From assembly GCF_040958095.1 (NCBI RefSeq), contig NC_091169.1:8720380-8784379 (forward strand): a DNA stretch of 64,000 nucleotides, given 5' to 3'. The stretch is from Procambarus clarkii. Lineage: Eukaryota; Arthropoda; Malacostraca; Decapoda; Cambaridae. The position numbers and the translations under genes are program-made. Below, one piece after another: positions 43,809 through 55,400 of this stretch. The notes under the pieces are model-generated. The model had not been told where the DNA came from. It made no database searches and saw only the letters and a list, made by a program, of their open reading frames with translations. How positions within the stretch are numbered: position 1 is the stretch's first letter; every line of letters starts with the position of its first letter.

Positions 43809-44876
43809 ATCTGATCTAAGATCTGATCTTAGAAAGAATGCCAACAGTTTTTTAAACTTTTTTTGATATATTTAGAATGTGACCCTGGAAATTCAGCTTG
43901 TGGTCAATGAGAACGCCAAGGAATTTGCCATCTAATTTGTTACAAATTTGGGTATTGTTTATTTTGAGATTTATCTGATTAGAGGATTTATTGCCAAACA
44001 GAATATAAAACGTTTTGTCAATGTTAAGGGTGAGTTTGTTGGCAGTTAGCCAAAGATGGACTTTCTCTAGCTCAGTATTTACTGTGGCATTTAGAGCAAG
44101 GGGGTCAGGACTGGAGTAAATGAAGGTTGTGTCGTCAGCAAATAGAATTGGTTTGAGGTGTTGGGAGGCATTTGGAAGGTCATTAATGTAGATGAGAAAG
44201 AGGAGAGGGCCAAGTATGCTGCCCTGAGGAACACCAATGTTGATGGGTAGGGTGGGAGAAATTGTATTATTCACAGAAACATACTGGAGCCTGTCAGTAA
44301 GATAAGATTTGAGGTATTGTAGGGAGTGTCCTCTGACTCCATAATGATGAAATTTAAGAAGAAGGTTTTGATGGTTGACAGTGTCAAAAGCCTTACGCAG
44401 GTCCACAAATAACCCAACAGGAAACTCCTTTTTATCAAGAGCTGCGTGAATTAAGTTAATCATACTAATAAGTGCATCGTTAGTGCTTTTTTTGGGTCTG
44501 AAGCCATATTGACAAGAGCTAAGTATATTGTGTTTGGCTAGAAAAGAGTAAAGCTGCTTGTAGATTAGTTTTTCGAATATTTTTGACAAGTTAGGCAGGA
44601 TTGATATAGGTCTGTAGTTGTTAACATCTGTGAGATCACCACATTTGTGGACAGGGGTTACTCTTGCTTTTTTTTAGAATGTCAGGAAAGGTTTGGAGTT
44701 CAAGTGACTTGTTGAAGAGCAATGCAATAGCAGGGGCTAGAGATCTGGAGGCTTTTTTGTAAATTAAAGTTGGTATCTCCTCGAGGGCACTAGACTTGGT
44801 TTTAAGGGAAACGATTATTTCATTGACATCAGTGGAACTAGTAGGCTTTAGGTACAGAGACTGTGGATAGTTACCT

Positions 44877-45330
44877 ATAATAATAATAATGATAATAATA
44901 ATAATAATAATTTTTATTTAGGCAAAGGTACATACATAAAGAGATTTTACAAAGTTTGTTGGCTTTATAGATAAGAGCTAGTACATACAATGCCTAAAGC
45001 CACTATTACGCAAAGCGTTTCGGGCAGGAAAAACCACTACTGACTAAAGCTTAAAACTAATGGGTAAAAAGAAAAAAATGCGTTGAGTACAAATAAAAAT
45101 AGAGGTAAAAGAGGGGGAAACATTGTTGAAAAAACAGCACAAATACAATTACAAATTATTACAGAAAATTTCATTAAAACAGCGTTGATTTGAAAAAAAA
45201 AAAAAAAAAAAAACATACATGGGTTGACAATAGAGAGGTAAGGTAGGTTACAGGGAATTTATTAGGTATAGCTTCGTTTTTAACTTAAACTGGTTGAGAG
45301 AGGTACTGTCTTTAACATGGTTGGGAAGGT
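44877..45330 (-). mobile_element. LINE-A8, short 5'-truncated insertion
   Basis: It runs from an (AAT)n run, through the tail core near 44999-45026, the 3' UTR with a 21-A tract near 45194, to the last about 27 codons of ORF2 (NHVKD to LINSL). It lies inside the GNYPQSLYLKP segment of LINE-A6. Like A7, A9 and A10 it uses TTA/AAT terminal units. Confidence 0.85.
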
Positions 45331-47247
45331 GTAAGATAGTCCTTAACATCAGTACAGGAAGATGGAATATCATTTGCAAGGGATGACCCAATGGAAGAGA
45401 AGAACCTATTGAACTCAATAGCAGAATCAGAGGCTGAAAGCTGACCAACGTTATTGGAAAGGAGTGTTGGTTTGTTATTTAAAATTTTCTTTGATCCCAA
45501 TATTTGTGAAATTGTGCTCCAAGTTTTTTTAATGTTGCTCTTTATTTGGGTAAATTTATCTTCATAGTATTTAGTTTTGGCTCGTCTAATTATTTTAGAT
45601 AGCAATAACGAGTAATTCCTTGAAAATTCTTTGGAGACTGTTCCTAGCCTATACTTCTTCTCAAGGTCGAGTTTTTTGTTAATGGATTTAAGTATTCCCT
45701 TTGTAAGCCAAGGATTGTTAAGTCTTTTGCTTGTGACTTGTTTTGTAAGCATAGGACAGTGGGTGTTATAAAGGCTAAGAGTTGTTTGTAGAAAAGATTG
45801 CACTGCTAGGTTGATGTCCCCTATGTTACCTAACTCGGACTCCCAGTTGACATTATCAGCAGCAGTTATAAAATTGTTTATAGCAGTTTCATTGTGCAGC
45901 CTAAAGCTTAACTCCCTTGTCTCTAGAGGTGGTTTGCTAATGTTAGTTAAGAGAAATGTGGGGTAATGGTCTGTAGTGCTATTGGTGATTATACCTGAAG
46001 TAAGCGGAGAGGTTATGTTGGTCCAGATGTGATCTAGAGTCGTAGCAGTATTATCAGTGATTCTAGTTGGTCTAGTGATTAAGGGTATGAGGAAGCAGGA
46101 ATTCATACAGTTGAGGAAGCTAACAGCAGTAGGGTGTTCAGGCTCGCAGAGGTCAATATTAAAGTCCCCTGCGATAATTAGATGGTTTTTGTTCAATCTG
46201 TTATCTAGTATTAGATTTCTAAGGTTTGAGTTGAATTCAGACACATCAGTGTTAGGAATTCTATAGACTGCACCCACAGACAGGACAGACTCGGCACCCT
46301 TGACTCTGAAACTGCCGAAGATATACTCCCCACAGCAGTCTCTTGTTCTAATTATTTTTAAGCATGTTAGTTCTTGGTGGTAGTAAAGAGCAGTACCACC
46401 ATCTCTCTGCATTTGACGACAGTTGTGAATTGCCGAGTAGTTAGGCATGTTAAAGAGTTGAGTATTATCCTCTTTCAACCACGTTTCAGTAAGTATAATA
46501 AAAGAGAATTTGTTGTCAATAGTTTCAATCAAGGCACTAACATCATCGAAGTGTTTACCTAGGGATCTAACGTTCAAGTTGATTACAGAGATATTGTGAT
46601 TATCTGTTAATACATTGTTTACATCATGTGCTGTAAAATATCTGCAATTTTGATCATTGAAGTGATGATTGTCATAGATAGTGGATAAGAGGTTTAGTTC
46701 TGGGTCTATACTTGTCTGCATAAAAAGGCTGTTTGCAGGAAAACAAGGCAAGAATGGCAAATTACAAAATAGAAAACAAAGAAAAAAGTAGATTAAAAAT
46801 TCTAAAGTAAAATAAACTTAATGGTAATTTTAAGTAAAAAGAAAAAAAAACTTAATGGGAACTAGGAATGTAAAAAATTAACTAGAACAATTAATAACAA
46901 TAGATGACCAAAAAAGTAAAAAAAACAATTATGAAATCTATAAGATGAAAAGCTTGCTTACTATACAATTATAAGTACACTATAGTTGAATACTAAAGTT
47001 ACACTAAAACAAACTGAGGTAGTTTAAATAGAGATACACTCAGGAACACTGGATAATGAAGTTAATACTAGAGGACACAGGCAAAGCCAGTGTACTATGG
47101 AACATGGGAGTAAAAAGAAAAATAAGACAATAATAAAGATGACAATATTATTTTTTTTTTTTTTAACTAAAGTTAAAACCTTTTGAAGGGAAAGGCAGAG
47201 CTAGAGTACACAAAGGTAGTTAAATGAGATTATAATTTGAATTCAGG

Positions 47248-47794
47248 CTATACAGCAGATATCCCACAGTCATTGAGGAAAGAATTAAGGTGAGCTTCTG
47301 TGGTTATTGAATAGATTTTTCCAGTGTCAGTCCTCCTAGCTATAATTTTACCATCTCGCACAAAACAGTGTTTAATTGTAGGGGAATTTTTGCAGAAGCC
47401 ACGCAGTTTAAAAAAGAGATTTTGCCTGCACCTGGTCAGACATTCATTCACATAAACAGTGGATTTACTAGCAACTGCAGATGAGATAAGATCAGTCTTG
47501 CGGGAGCAGCTATCTAATTTTAAACGAATTCGCCTATTATTAGTACCAGATGATTTGGTACCCACTCTATAAGCTGCTTTGATGTCATTTTTTTGGATCG
47601 AATAACTTAACTTATCCTGCAATACTTTGATCACGATGGCAGCACAGTCTTCACCATCAGTTTCTTGGGGAAAATCACGTGAAGAGATAATTACAGACTC
47701 AAGTAGTTTATGTTGGTCTGTCTCGTCTTGGGTAACAGTGTGTTGTTGTTGTAGGTTGTTCAGATGGTTCTCATGACTGTAAAGCTGCTGCCCA
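47248..47794 (-). pseudogene. LINE-A6 ORF1, C-terminal part
   Basis: The frame ends FLNDCGISAV. Upstream are a Gln/His-rich heptad stretch (HENHLNNLQQQHTVTQDETDQHK), a region IVIKVLQDKLSYSIQKNDIKAAYRVG, then NRRIRLKLDSCSRK and VYVNECLTRCRQNLFFKLRGF. The layout (coiled coil, RRM-like IRLKL, then a C-terminal VNE...R..LFxK domain) recalls the L1/CR1-type RNA-chaperone ORF1; this is inference from layout. The first 25 codons of the open frame belong to LINE-F. LINE-B9 carries the homologous end. Confidence 0.7.
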
Positions 47795-47858
47795 GTTAAG
47801 AACATAAGAACAAAGGTAACTGCAGAAGGCCTATTGGCCCATACGAGGCAGCTCCTAT

Positions 47859-49465
47859 CTATAACCACCCAATCCCACTCATATACTTGTCCAACCCGCG
47901 CTTGAAATAATCGAGGGACCCCACCTCCACCACGTTACGCGGTAATTGGTTCCACAAATCAACAACCCTGTTACCGAACCAGTATTTACCCAAGTCTTTC
48001 CTAAATCTAAACTTATCCAATTTATACCCATTGTTCCGTGTTCTGTCTTGTGTTGCTACTTTTAATACCCTATTAATATCTCCTTTGTTATGTCCATTCA
48101 TCCACTTGTAAACCTCTATCATGTCACCCCTAACTCTTCGCCTTTCCAGTGAATGCAATTTAAGCTTTGTTAATCTTTCTTCTTATGAAAGATTTCTAAT
48201 TTGGGGAATTAACTTTGTCATCCTACGCTGGACACGTTCAAGTGAATTTATATCCATTCTATAGTACGGCGACCAAAACTGAACTGCATAATCTAAATGG
48301 GGCCTAACCGGAGCAAGATATAGCTGAAGAACCACACCAGGTGTCTTGTTACTAACGCTTCGATTAATAAATCCCAGTGTCCTATTCGCCTTATTACTAA
48401 CATTCATGCATTGATCCTTTTGTTTTAAATTCTTACTAATCATAACTCCCAGATCCCTTTCGCAATCCGACTTCGCAATCTCAACACCATCTAGCTCGTA
48501 TCTTGTAACTCTATCATCATTACCCAGCCTCAAAACTCTACATTTATCAGCATTAAACTGCATCTGCCAATCTTTTGACCATTCTAAAACCCTATTTAGA
48601 TCAACTTGAAGTGATAGCGAGTCTTCTTTCGTGTTGATTTCCCTACCGATTTTTGTATCATCTGCAAATTTGCAGATGTTGCTACTCAAATCTGAATCTA
48701 AATCATTTATATATATTATAAACAACAGAGGTCCCAGGACAGAGCCCTGAGGTACTCCACTAACAACATTATCCCACTCTGACTTAACCCCATTTATTCT
48801 AACTCTCTGTTTCCTTTGGAATAGCCATGCCCTAATCCAACTTAATATAGAGCCCCCAATACCATGAGCTTCTATTTTTTTTAATTAGTCTTTCATGTGG
48901 CACTGTATCAAAAGATTTGCTAAAGTCAAGGTACACAACATCACAATCCTTACCACTATCAACTACCTCAACTATGCTGGAATAAAAAGTTAGCAAATTT
49001 GTTAAACATGAACGGCCATTTGTAAAACCATGTTGCGACTCATTTATTAATTTATGTTTTTCAAAATGGAGACGAATTGTATTTGCAATTATTGATTCAA
49101 GTAACTTTCCCACAATAGACGTTAGGCTAATTGGCCGATAGTTTGACGCAAGTGATCTATCTCCTTTCTTAAAAATTGGTACCACATTAGCTACCTTCCA
49201 TGACTCTGGCACTCTGCCTGACTCTATTGACTTATTAAATATGGTTTTAGTTTTACTAATTGTTTAATTACATCCTCCCTGGTAACTGCTAAACTAGTCA
49301 ACCTGTCCTCATCCCCACCCACATAGACTTGTTCGGCTGAAGGCATATTGTTAAGTTCTTCTTTAGTAAATACAGATATAAAATATTTGTTAAAAATACT
49401 ACTCATCTCCTTGTTATTATCCGTTATTTGACCTGTCTCAGATTTTAATGGACCTATCCTTTCCC
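47859..49465 (-). pseudogene. LINE-F ORF2, RT and C terminus
   Basis: Motifs: ESWKVANVVPIFKKGDR, NYRPISLTSIVGKLLES, HGFTNGRSCLTN, LDFSKSFDTVPH, then SGVPQGSVLGPLL and ICKFADDTKIG (near 48645-48670), DLGVMISKNL and LERVQRRMTKLIPQ. The end is RRVRGDMIEVYKWMNG...SLDYFKRGLDKYMSG. Lesions: a T-run shift near 48880, a TAA in place of a Tyr codon near 48183 (NLS-stop-EERL), and near 49240-49260 the segment that normally holds a PGPD motif is missing, joining KLK to NKSIESGRVPE. Confidence 0.85.
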
Positions 49466-49469
49466 TAGT

Positions 49470-52400
49470 GCCTGAGCCTAACCTAACTTAATCTAACTTT
49501 GTCTAGGGTGCTGTCTCTGCCTTACCTTTTACCTAATGTTCTCTCATTCATATAATTTCCTAAATAATCCATCAAGTCTCCATGCACTTATGCAAGCATC
49601 TACCTCAGTTTCATTGTAAAATTTTACTCTTAAATCTAATCTTACCCTATTCCAATTATATTTTAAATTTATTTGTATTGATCTATATCATTTATTGAAA
49701 TCAATTATTGATCTCATTTTTGTTCTTTTAATTAAATTCATACTAATTATAAGTTAAAACTAAGCTTAATAAAATTTTTTATCTTTAAGATTATTTTACT
49801 TTACAATTATCATTTGTCAAATTTTTTTATACATTCATCTTGTCAGTCTCTACTGATTTTTTGTTCTCTCCACCAAACTTGTGTATCCTCCATGGCTATC
49901 TAGTGACCTTAATTCTACCTCTAATTGTTTCAATTCTTTTGTTTACTTGCATTTATTGTTGTGTTTTGCCATAATTATTCTCTAATTTAGCAGACTCAAT
50001 ACTTTGTAAGCTCTTATTGTATTGTTATATTATTATATTGTTGTGTTTTGCTATAATTACTTTCTATTTTACAGCAGATTTGCTTTCATCTGTTCCTGTA
50101 ACTGCTCATCTTATTGTATCGTGACATTCTTATCTATATTGATATATATTATCTATCTATTGTTACTTACAGTGTACCTGAGAGCACTTGTAAGCAATCT
50201 ACCTCATTTTTCATTTTTGATCAATTTGTTTTTGTATTGCTTAGTCTTGTATATATTTTTGTTTTGTATATCTATATCTTGTGTTTTGTATAGTCCATGT
50301 TTATATGTTTTTTCTTTAATCTCATTTATTACCTAGGTTGCCTAGCCTAGCCATACCCCCTTACTCCATTGTACCCCTGTAAGCCCCTTTTGTGTTTGTT
50401 TTGCACAGTATTGTGTACATTTTTTTTTTTCCCCTATTTTATAGCTTATTTCTACCTTGTAATCTGCCTTTCTTTCCTTGTTTTTCCTGCATTCAGCTTT
50501 TTTTAATGCAGTCAAGTATAGACCCAGAACTTAATCTCTTATCCACTATCTATGACAATAATCACTTTAATGATCTAAATTGCAGATATTTTGCAGCACA
50601 TGATGTAAACAATGTAGTAACTCATAATCACAATATCTCTGTAATCAATTTGAATGTTAGATCCCTAGGTAAACACTTCGATGATGTTAGTGCCTTGATT
50701 GAAGCTATTGACAACAAATTCTCTTTTATTATACTTACTGAAACATGGTTGAAAGAGGATACCACTCAACTCTTTAACATGCCTAACTACTCAGCAATTC
50801 ACAACTGTCGTCAACTTCAGAGAGGTGGTGGCACTGCTCTTTACTACCACCAAGAACTAACATGCTTAAAAGAAATTAGAACTAGAGACTGCTATGGGGA
50901 GTATATCTTCGCCAGCTTCAGAGTCAAGGGTGCCGAGTCTGTCCTGTCTGTGGGTGCAGTTTATAGAATTCCTAACACTGATGTGTCCGAATTCAACTCA
51001 AACCTTAGAAATCTAATACTTGATAACAGACTGAACAAAAACCACCTAATTATTGCAGGGGACTTTAATATTGACCTCTGCGAGCCAGAACACCCTACTG
51101 CTGTTAGCTTCCTCAACTGTATGAACTCCTGCTTCCTCATACCCTTAATCACTAGACCTACTAGAATCACTGATAGCACTGCCACGACTCTAGATCACAT
51201 CTGGACAAACATAACCTCTCCGCTTACTTCAGGTATAATCACCGATAGCACTACAGACCATTACCCCACATTTCTCTTAACTAACATTAGCAAACCACCT
51301 CTTGAGTCAAGAGAGATACGTTTTAGACTACACAATGAAACTGCTATAGACAATTTTATAACTGCTACTGATAATGTCAACTGGGAGTCCGAGTTAGGTA
51401 ACATAGAGGACATCAACCTAGCAGTTCAATCTTTTCTTCAAAAAACTCTTAGCCTTTATAATACCCACTGTCCTATGCTTACAAAACAAATCACAATCAA
51501 AAGGCTTAACAATCCCTGGCTTACAAAGGGAATACTTAAATCTATTAATAAAAAACATGACCTTGAGAAGAAGTATAGGTTAGGAATTGTCTCCAAAGAA
51601 TTCTCAAAGAATTACTCATTATTGCTATCTAAGATAATTAGACGAGCCAAAACTAAATACTACGAAGATAAATTTACCCAAATAAAGAGCAACATTAAAC
51701 AAACTTGGAGAACAATTTCACAAATATTGGGATCAAAGAAGTCTATAATTAACAAACCAACACTCCTGTCTAATAACGATGGTCAGCTTTCAGCCTCGGA
51801 TTCTGCTATTGAGTTCAATAGGTTCTTCTCTTCCATTGGTTCATCCCTTGCTAATGATATTCCATCTTCCAGTACTGACATTAAGGACTATCTTACAGGT
51901 AACTATCCACAGTCTCTGTACCTAAAGCCTATTAATTCCACTGACGTCAATGAGATAATCCTTTCCCTTAAAACCAAGTCTGATGCCCTTGAGGAGATAC
52001 CAACTTTAATCTACAAAAAAGCCTCCAGATCTTTAGCCCCTGCTATTGTTTTGCTCTTCAACAAGTCACTTGAACTCCAAACCTTTCCAGATATTCTAAA
52101 AAAAGCGAGAGTAACGCCTGTCCACAAATGTGGTGATCTCACAAATGTTAACAACTACAGACCTATATCAATCCTGCCAAACTTGTCAAAAATTTTTGAA
52201 AAACTAATCTATAAGCAGCTTTACTCATATCTAGCCAAACTCAATATACTTAGCCCTTGCCAATATGGCTTCAGGCCCAAAAAAAGCACTAACGATGCAC
52301 TTATTAGTATGCTTAACTCGATTCATACAGCTCTTGATCAAAATGAGTTCCCTGTTGGGTTATTTGTGGACCTGCGTAAAGCTTTTGATACTGTCAACCA

Positions 52401-53807
52401 CCAAAACCTTCTTCTTAAATTACATCATTATGGTGTCAGAGGACACTCCCTACAATACCTCAAATCCTACCTTACTGACAGGCTCCAATGTGTTTCTGTG
52501 AATAATACAATTTCTCCCACACTACCCATCAACATTGGTGTTCCCCAGGGCAGCATACTTGGCCCTCTCCTCTTTCTCATCTACATTAATGACCTTCCAA
52601 ATGCCTCCCAACACCTCAAACCAATTCTATTTGCTGATGACACAACCTTCATTTACTCCAGTCCTGATCCCCTTGCTCTAAATGCCACAGTAAATACTGA
52701 GCTTAATAAAGTCCATCTGTGGCTAACTGCCAACAAACTCACCCTTAACATTGACAAAACTTTCTATATTCTGTTTGGCAATAAATCCTCTAATCAAATA
52801 AATCTCAAAATAAACAATACCCAAATTTGTAACAAATTAGATGGCAAATTCCTTGGCATTCTCATTGACCACAAGCTGAATTTCCAGGGACACATTCTAA
52901 ACATATCAAAAAAAGTTTCAAAAACTGTGGGCATTCTTTCTAAGATCAGATATTATGTACCACGCCCTGCCCTGGTGACTCTCTATTACTCCCTTATCTA
53001 TCCATATCTCAACTATGGTATTTGTGCTTGGGGCTCTACTACCCAAAATCACTTACGTCCTCTAATTACTCAACACAAAGCTGCTATTAGGACAATATCC
53101 AATTCTGGCCCCAGACATCACTCGGTACCCCTACTCAAATCTCTGAATATGTTAGACATTAAGTCACTGCACATTCTCTCATGTGTATTATACATATATA
53201 AAACGCTAAACTATAATGCCAATCCTGATCTCAAAAGCTTCATAGAAGGTTGTAACAGAACCCATGAGCACCACACCAGAAATAAATACAGTTTTGATAT
53301 TCCTAGAGTACGACTAAATCAAACCAGAAATGCTCTACAAATCAAGGGGCCCAGAATGTGGAATGACCTTCCCAACCATGTTAAAGACTGTACCTCTCTC
53401 AACCAGTTTAAGTTAAAAACGAAGCTATACCTAATAAATTCCATGTAACCCACCTTACCCCCCTGTTGTCAACCCATGTATATTTTTTGTTTTTTTGTTT
53501 TTCAAATCAACGCTGTTTGAATGTAATTTTCTGTAATAATTTGTAATTGTATTTGTGCTGCTTTTTCAACAATGTTCCCCCCTCTTTTACCTCTATTTTT
53601 TATATGTACTCATCACATCTTTTCTTTTTACCCATTAGTTTTAAGCTGTAGTCATTAATGTTTTTCCTGCCCGAAACGCTTTGCGTAATAGTGGCTTTAG
53701 GCATTGTATGTACTAGCTCTATCTATAAAGCCAACAAACTTTGTAAATCTCTTTATGTATGTACCTTACCTAAATAAAGATTATTATTATTATTATTATT
53801 ATTATTA
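49470..53807 (+). mobile_element. LINE-A9, young copy with intact ORF2, nested in LINE-F
   Basis: It is bounded by a 4-base duplication TAGT (49466-49469, 53808-53811), supported by exact repair of the LINE-F frame. It holds about 1 kb of AT-rich 5' sequence, an intact ORF2, a 3' UTR, the tail core near 53668-53694 (loop TTT) and a (TTA)n end. No ORF1 is recognisable upstream of ORF2, so it is 5'-truncated within or before the spacer, or belongs to an ORF1-less variant. Confidence 0.9.
50506..53448 (+). CDS. LINE-A9 ORF2, intact EN-RT protein
   Basis: The start is MQSSIDPELNLL at 50506, matching starts in LINE-A6 (MQTSIDPE) and LINE-B9 (MHTDIDPD); the frame is open from 50392. It encodes 980 residues. 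EN: INLNVRSLGKHFDD, LTETWL near residue 75, AGDFNID near 184, TTDHYPTF near 249. Linker is basic (KIIRRAKTKYYEDKF). RT: NNYRPISILPNLSK, GFRPKKSTNDA, VDLRKAFDTVNH near 620, GVPQGSILGPLLF near 677, FADDTTFI near 708. The C-terminal tail ends NSM. All catalytic residues expected for nicking and reverse transcription are present. It is the best candidate in the window for an active LINE enzyme. Confidence 0.9.
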   Translation: MQSSIDPELNLLSTIYDNNHFNDLNCRYFAAHDVNNVVTHNHNISVINLNVRSLGKHFDDVSALIEAIDNKFSFIILTETWLKEDTTQLFNMPNYSAIHNCRQLQRGGGTALYYHQELTCLKEIRTRDCYGEYIFASFRVKGAESVLSVGAVYRIPNTDVSEFNSNLRNLILDNRLNKNHLIIAGDFNIDLCEPEHPTAVSFLNCMNSCFLIPLITRPTRITDSTATTLDHIWTNITSPLTSGIITDSTTDHYPTFLLTNISKPPLESREIRFRLHNETAIDNFITATDNVNWESELGNIEDINLAVQSFLQKTLSLYNTHCPMLTKQITIKRLNNPWLTKGILKSINKKHDLEKKYRLGIVSKEFSKNYSLLLSKIIRRAKTKYYEDKFTQIKSNIKQTWRTISQILGSKKSIINKPTLLSNNDGQLSASDSAIEFNRFFSSIGSSLANDIPSSSTDIKDYLTGNYPQSLYLKPINSTDVNEIILSLKTKSDALEEIPTLIYKKASRSLAPAIVLLFNKSLELQTFPDILKKARVTPVHKCGDLTNVNNYRPISILPNLSKIFEKLIYKQLYSYLAKLNILSPCQYGFRPKKSTNDALISMLNSIHTALDQNEFPVGLFVDLRKAFDTVNHQNLLLKLHHYGVRGHSLQYLKSYLTDRLQCVSVNNTISPTLPINIGVPQGSILGPLLFLIYINDLPNASQHLKPILFADDTTFIYSSPDPLALNATVNTELNKVHLWLTANKLTLNIDKTFYILFGNKSSNQINLKINNTQICNKLDGKFLGILIDHKLNFQGHILNISKKVSKTVGILSKIRYYVPRPALVTLYYSLIYPYLNYGICAWGSTTQNHLRPLITQHKAAIRTISNSGPRHHSVPLLKSLNMLDIKSLHILSCVLYIYKTLNYNANPDLKSFIEGCNRTHEHHTRNKYSFDIPRVRLNQTRNALQIKGPRMWNDLPNHVKDCTSLNQFKLKTKLYLINSM

Positions 53808-53811
53808 TAGT

Positions 53812-55058
53812 CTTAGTTCGATATAACTGAAAAAAACCTTTAGGATTTGACTTTGCTTGCTCTGCTATGCGAACTTCATAGTTTCTTTTTGCTTTCCTAA
53901 TCTCTTTTTTAACATTTCTAACCAGTTGTATGAATTCCTGTTCTAAACTGACTTCCCCATTCTTAATCCTTTTGTACCAAGCTCTCTTTTTACTTATAAG
54001 GTTCTTTAAATTATTTGTTATCCACTTTGGGTCATTACTATTCGATCTATTCAATTTGTATGGTATACTACGTTCCTGTGCTTTGTTTAGAATATTCTTA
54101 AATCAGTTATATATTAAATCCATATCGAAATCCCCTTTTACGTCACTTGTCGCTGGGTTCATGTCTCGCTCCAAGACCGGCCTACACCCCATACCCAAGA
54201 CTTTCCAATTTATTTGATCCAAAAAATTTCTTAGGCTATTAAAATCAGCTTTTCGAAAATCTGGCACTTTAATAGAATTTTCTCCTACAGGTCTATTCCA
54301 TTCTATGCTAAATATGATTTCTTTGTGATCACTGTTCCCTAGCTCACTCCCTATTTCGATGTCATTAATTTGTGTTTCCCTGTTAGTTAACACTAAATCT
54401 AAAATATTATTTTCCCGCGTTGGTTCCTTAATGTGTTGCGTAAGAAAGCAATCGTCAATTAATTCTAGAAAATCTTCTGCTTCACTATTCCCTGTTTTGT
54501 TCAACCAGTTTATTCCACTAAAGTTAAAGTCACCCATGACATAAATGCTGTTAGATCTAGATGCTCTAGATATTTCATCCCATAGATGCTTTGCTTCCAT
54601 TCTGTCTAAATTTGGTGGCCTATATATAACTCCTATTATAATATTATTTGCTTTTTCGTTTAATTCTATACAAATAGTTTCAGTGTGTGGCTCAGTTTTG
54701 ATTCCCTCTTTGAGACTACATTTCAAATTGTCCCTAACATATATGGCTACTCCCCCTCCTCGTCTAATATATCTATCTGTGTGAAATAGTTTAAATCCAT
54801 TTATTTGATATTCAGCTAATAGTTCTCTATTTTCTACATTCATCCACGTTTCGGTAAGTGCAATAATATCTATTTTTTTCTGTGCAGACAGGAGCATTTA
54901 ATTCGTTAATTTTATTTCTTAGACTTCTACTGTTAGTGTAATATACCCTAAGTGAATTGTTATTTTGAGGCCCTTTTCTTTCTATGATCATTTGCCTCTG
55001 TAATCCTTTACACCACCGCCCACGGGATGGGTGTGGGGTGCATAATATAGAAAGAAAT
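53812..55058 (-). pseudogene. LINE-F ORF2, EN domain
   Basis: EN reads LRVYYTNSRSLRNKINELNA, then (after a shift near 54890) KIDIIALTETWMNVENREL, RRGGGVAIYVRDNLKC, VIYRPPNL, YVMGDFNFSGINW, EPTRENNILDLVLTN and GNSDHKEIIFSI, the full set of AP-endonuclease motifs. A stop near 54103 (IYN-stop) precedes the basic linker NRSNSNDPKWITNNLKNLISKK...KAKRNYEVRIAEQ. The element continues beyond LINE-A9 at 49465. A possible start is in the MIIERKGPQNNN region near 54990. Confidence 0.85.

Positions 55059-55400
<342 letters not shown>

Larger units (their letters stand above)
43174..46721 (-). pseudogene. LINE-A6 ORF2 (EN + RT), twice interrupted
   Basis: The likely start is MQTSIDPELNLL at 46721. EN is complete: NLNVRSLGKHFDD, LTETWLKEDN, IAGDFNIDLC and TTDHYPTFLL. 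Linker: KTKYYEDKFTQIKSNIKK. LINE-A8 interrupts after LTG (about 45331). RT follows from 44876: YRPISILPNLSKIFEK, GFRPKKSTNDA, DLRKAFDTVNHQ, GVPQGSILGPL, FADDTTFIYSSPD. A T-run shift near 44665-44672 splits RT from its N terminus. LINE-A7 interrupts at 43675. The C-terminal tail ends LINSL (43174). Confidence 0.88.
42841..47795 (-). mobile_element. LINE-A6, long copy with ORF1 end and complete ORF2
   Basis: From the left it has a tail core near 42951-42978 (loop triplet ATT), 3' UTR, all of ORF2, a 527-base spacer (46722-47247) and the C-terminal part of ORF1. LINE-A7 and LINE-A8 are inserted in ORF2. LINE-F abuts ORF1 at 47796, so the ORF1 N terminus and the 5' UTR are missing. Confidence 0.88.
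47796..55058 (-). mobile_element. LINE-F, CR1/L2-like, split by LINE-A9
   Basis: Two blocks, 47796-49469 and 53808-55058, give one collinear ORF2 on the minus strand once LINE-A9 is removed; the frame across the junction (YRTKT...RERIGPL) is restored by deleting one TAGT. The 3' end has TTCTTATGTTCTTAAC. The 5' end starts near CACCCCACACCCATCCCGTG at about 55040. I recall this family as abundant in decapods. Confidence 0.85.
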
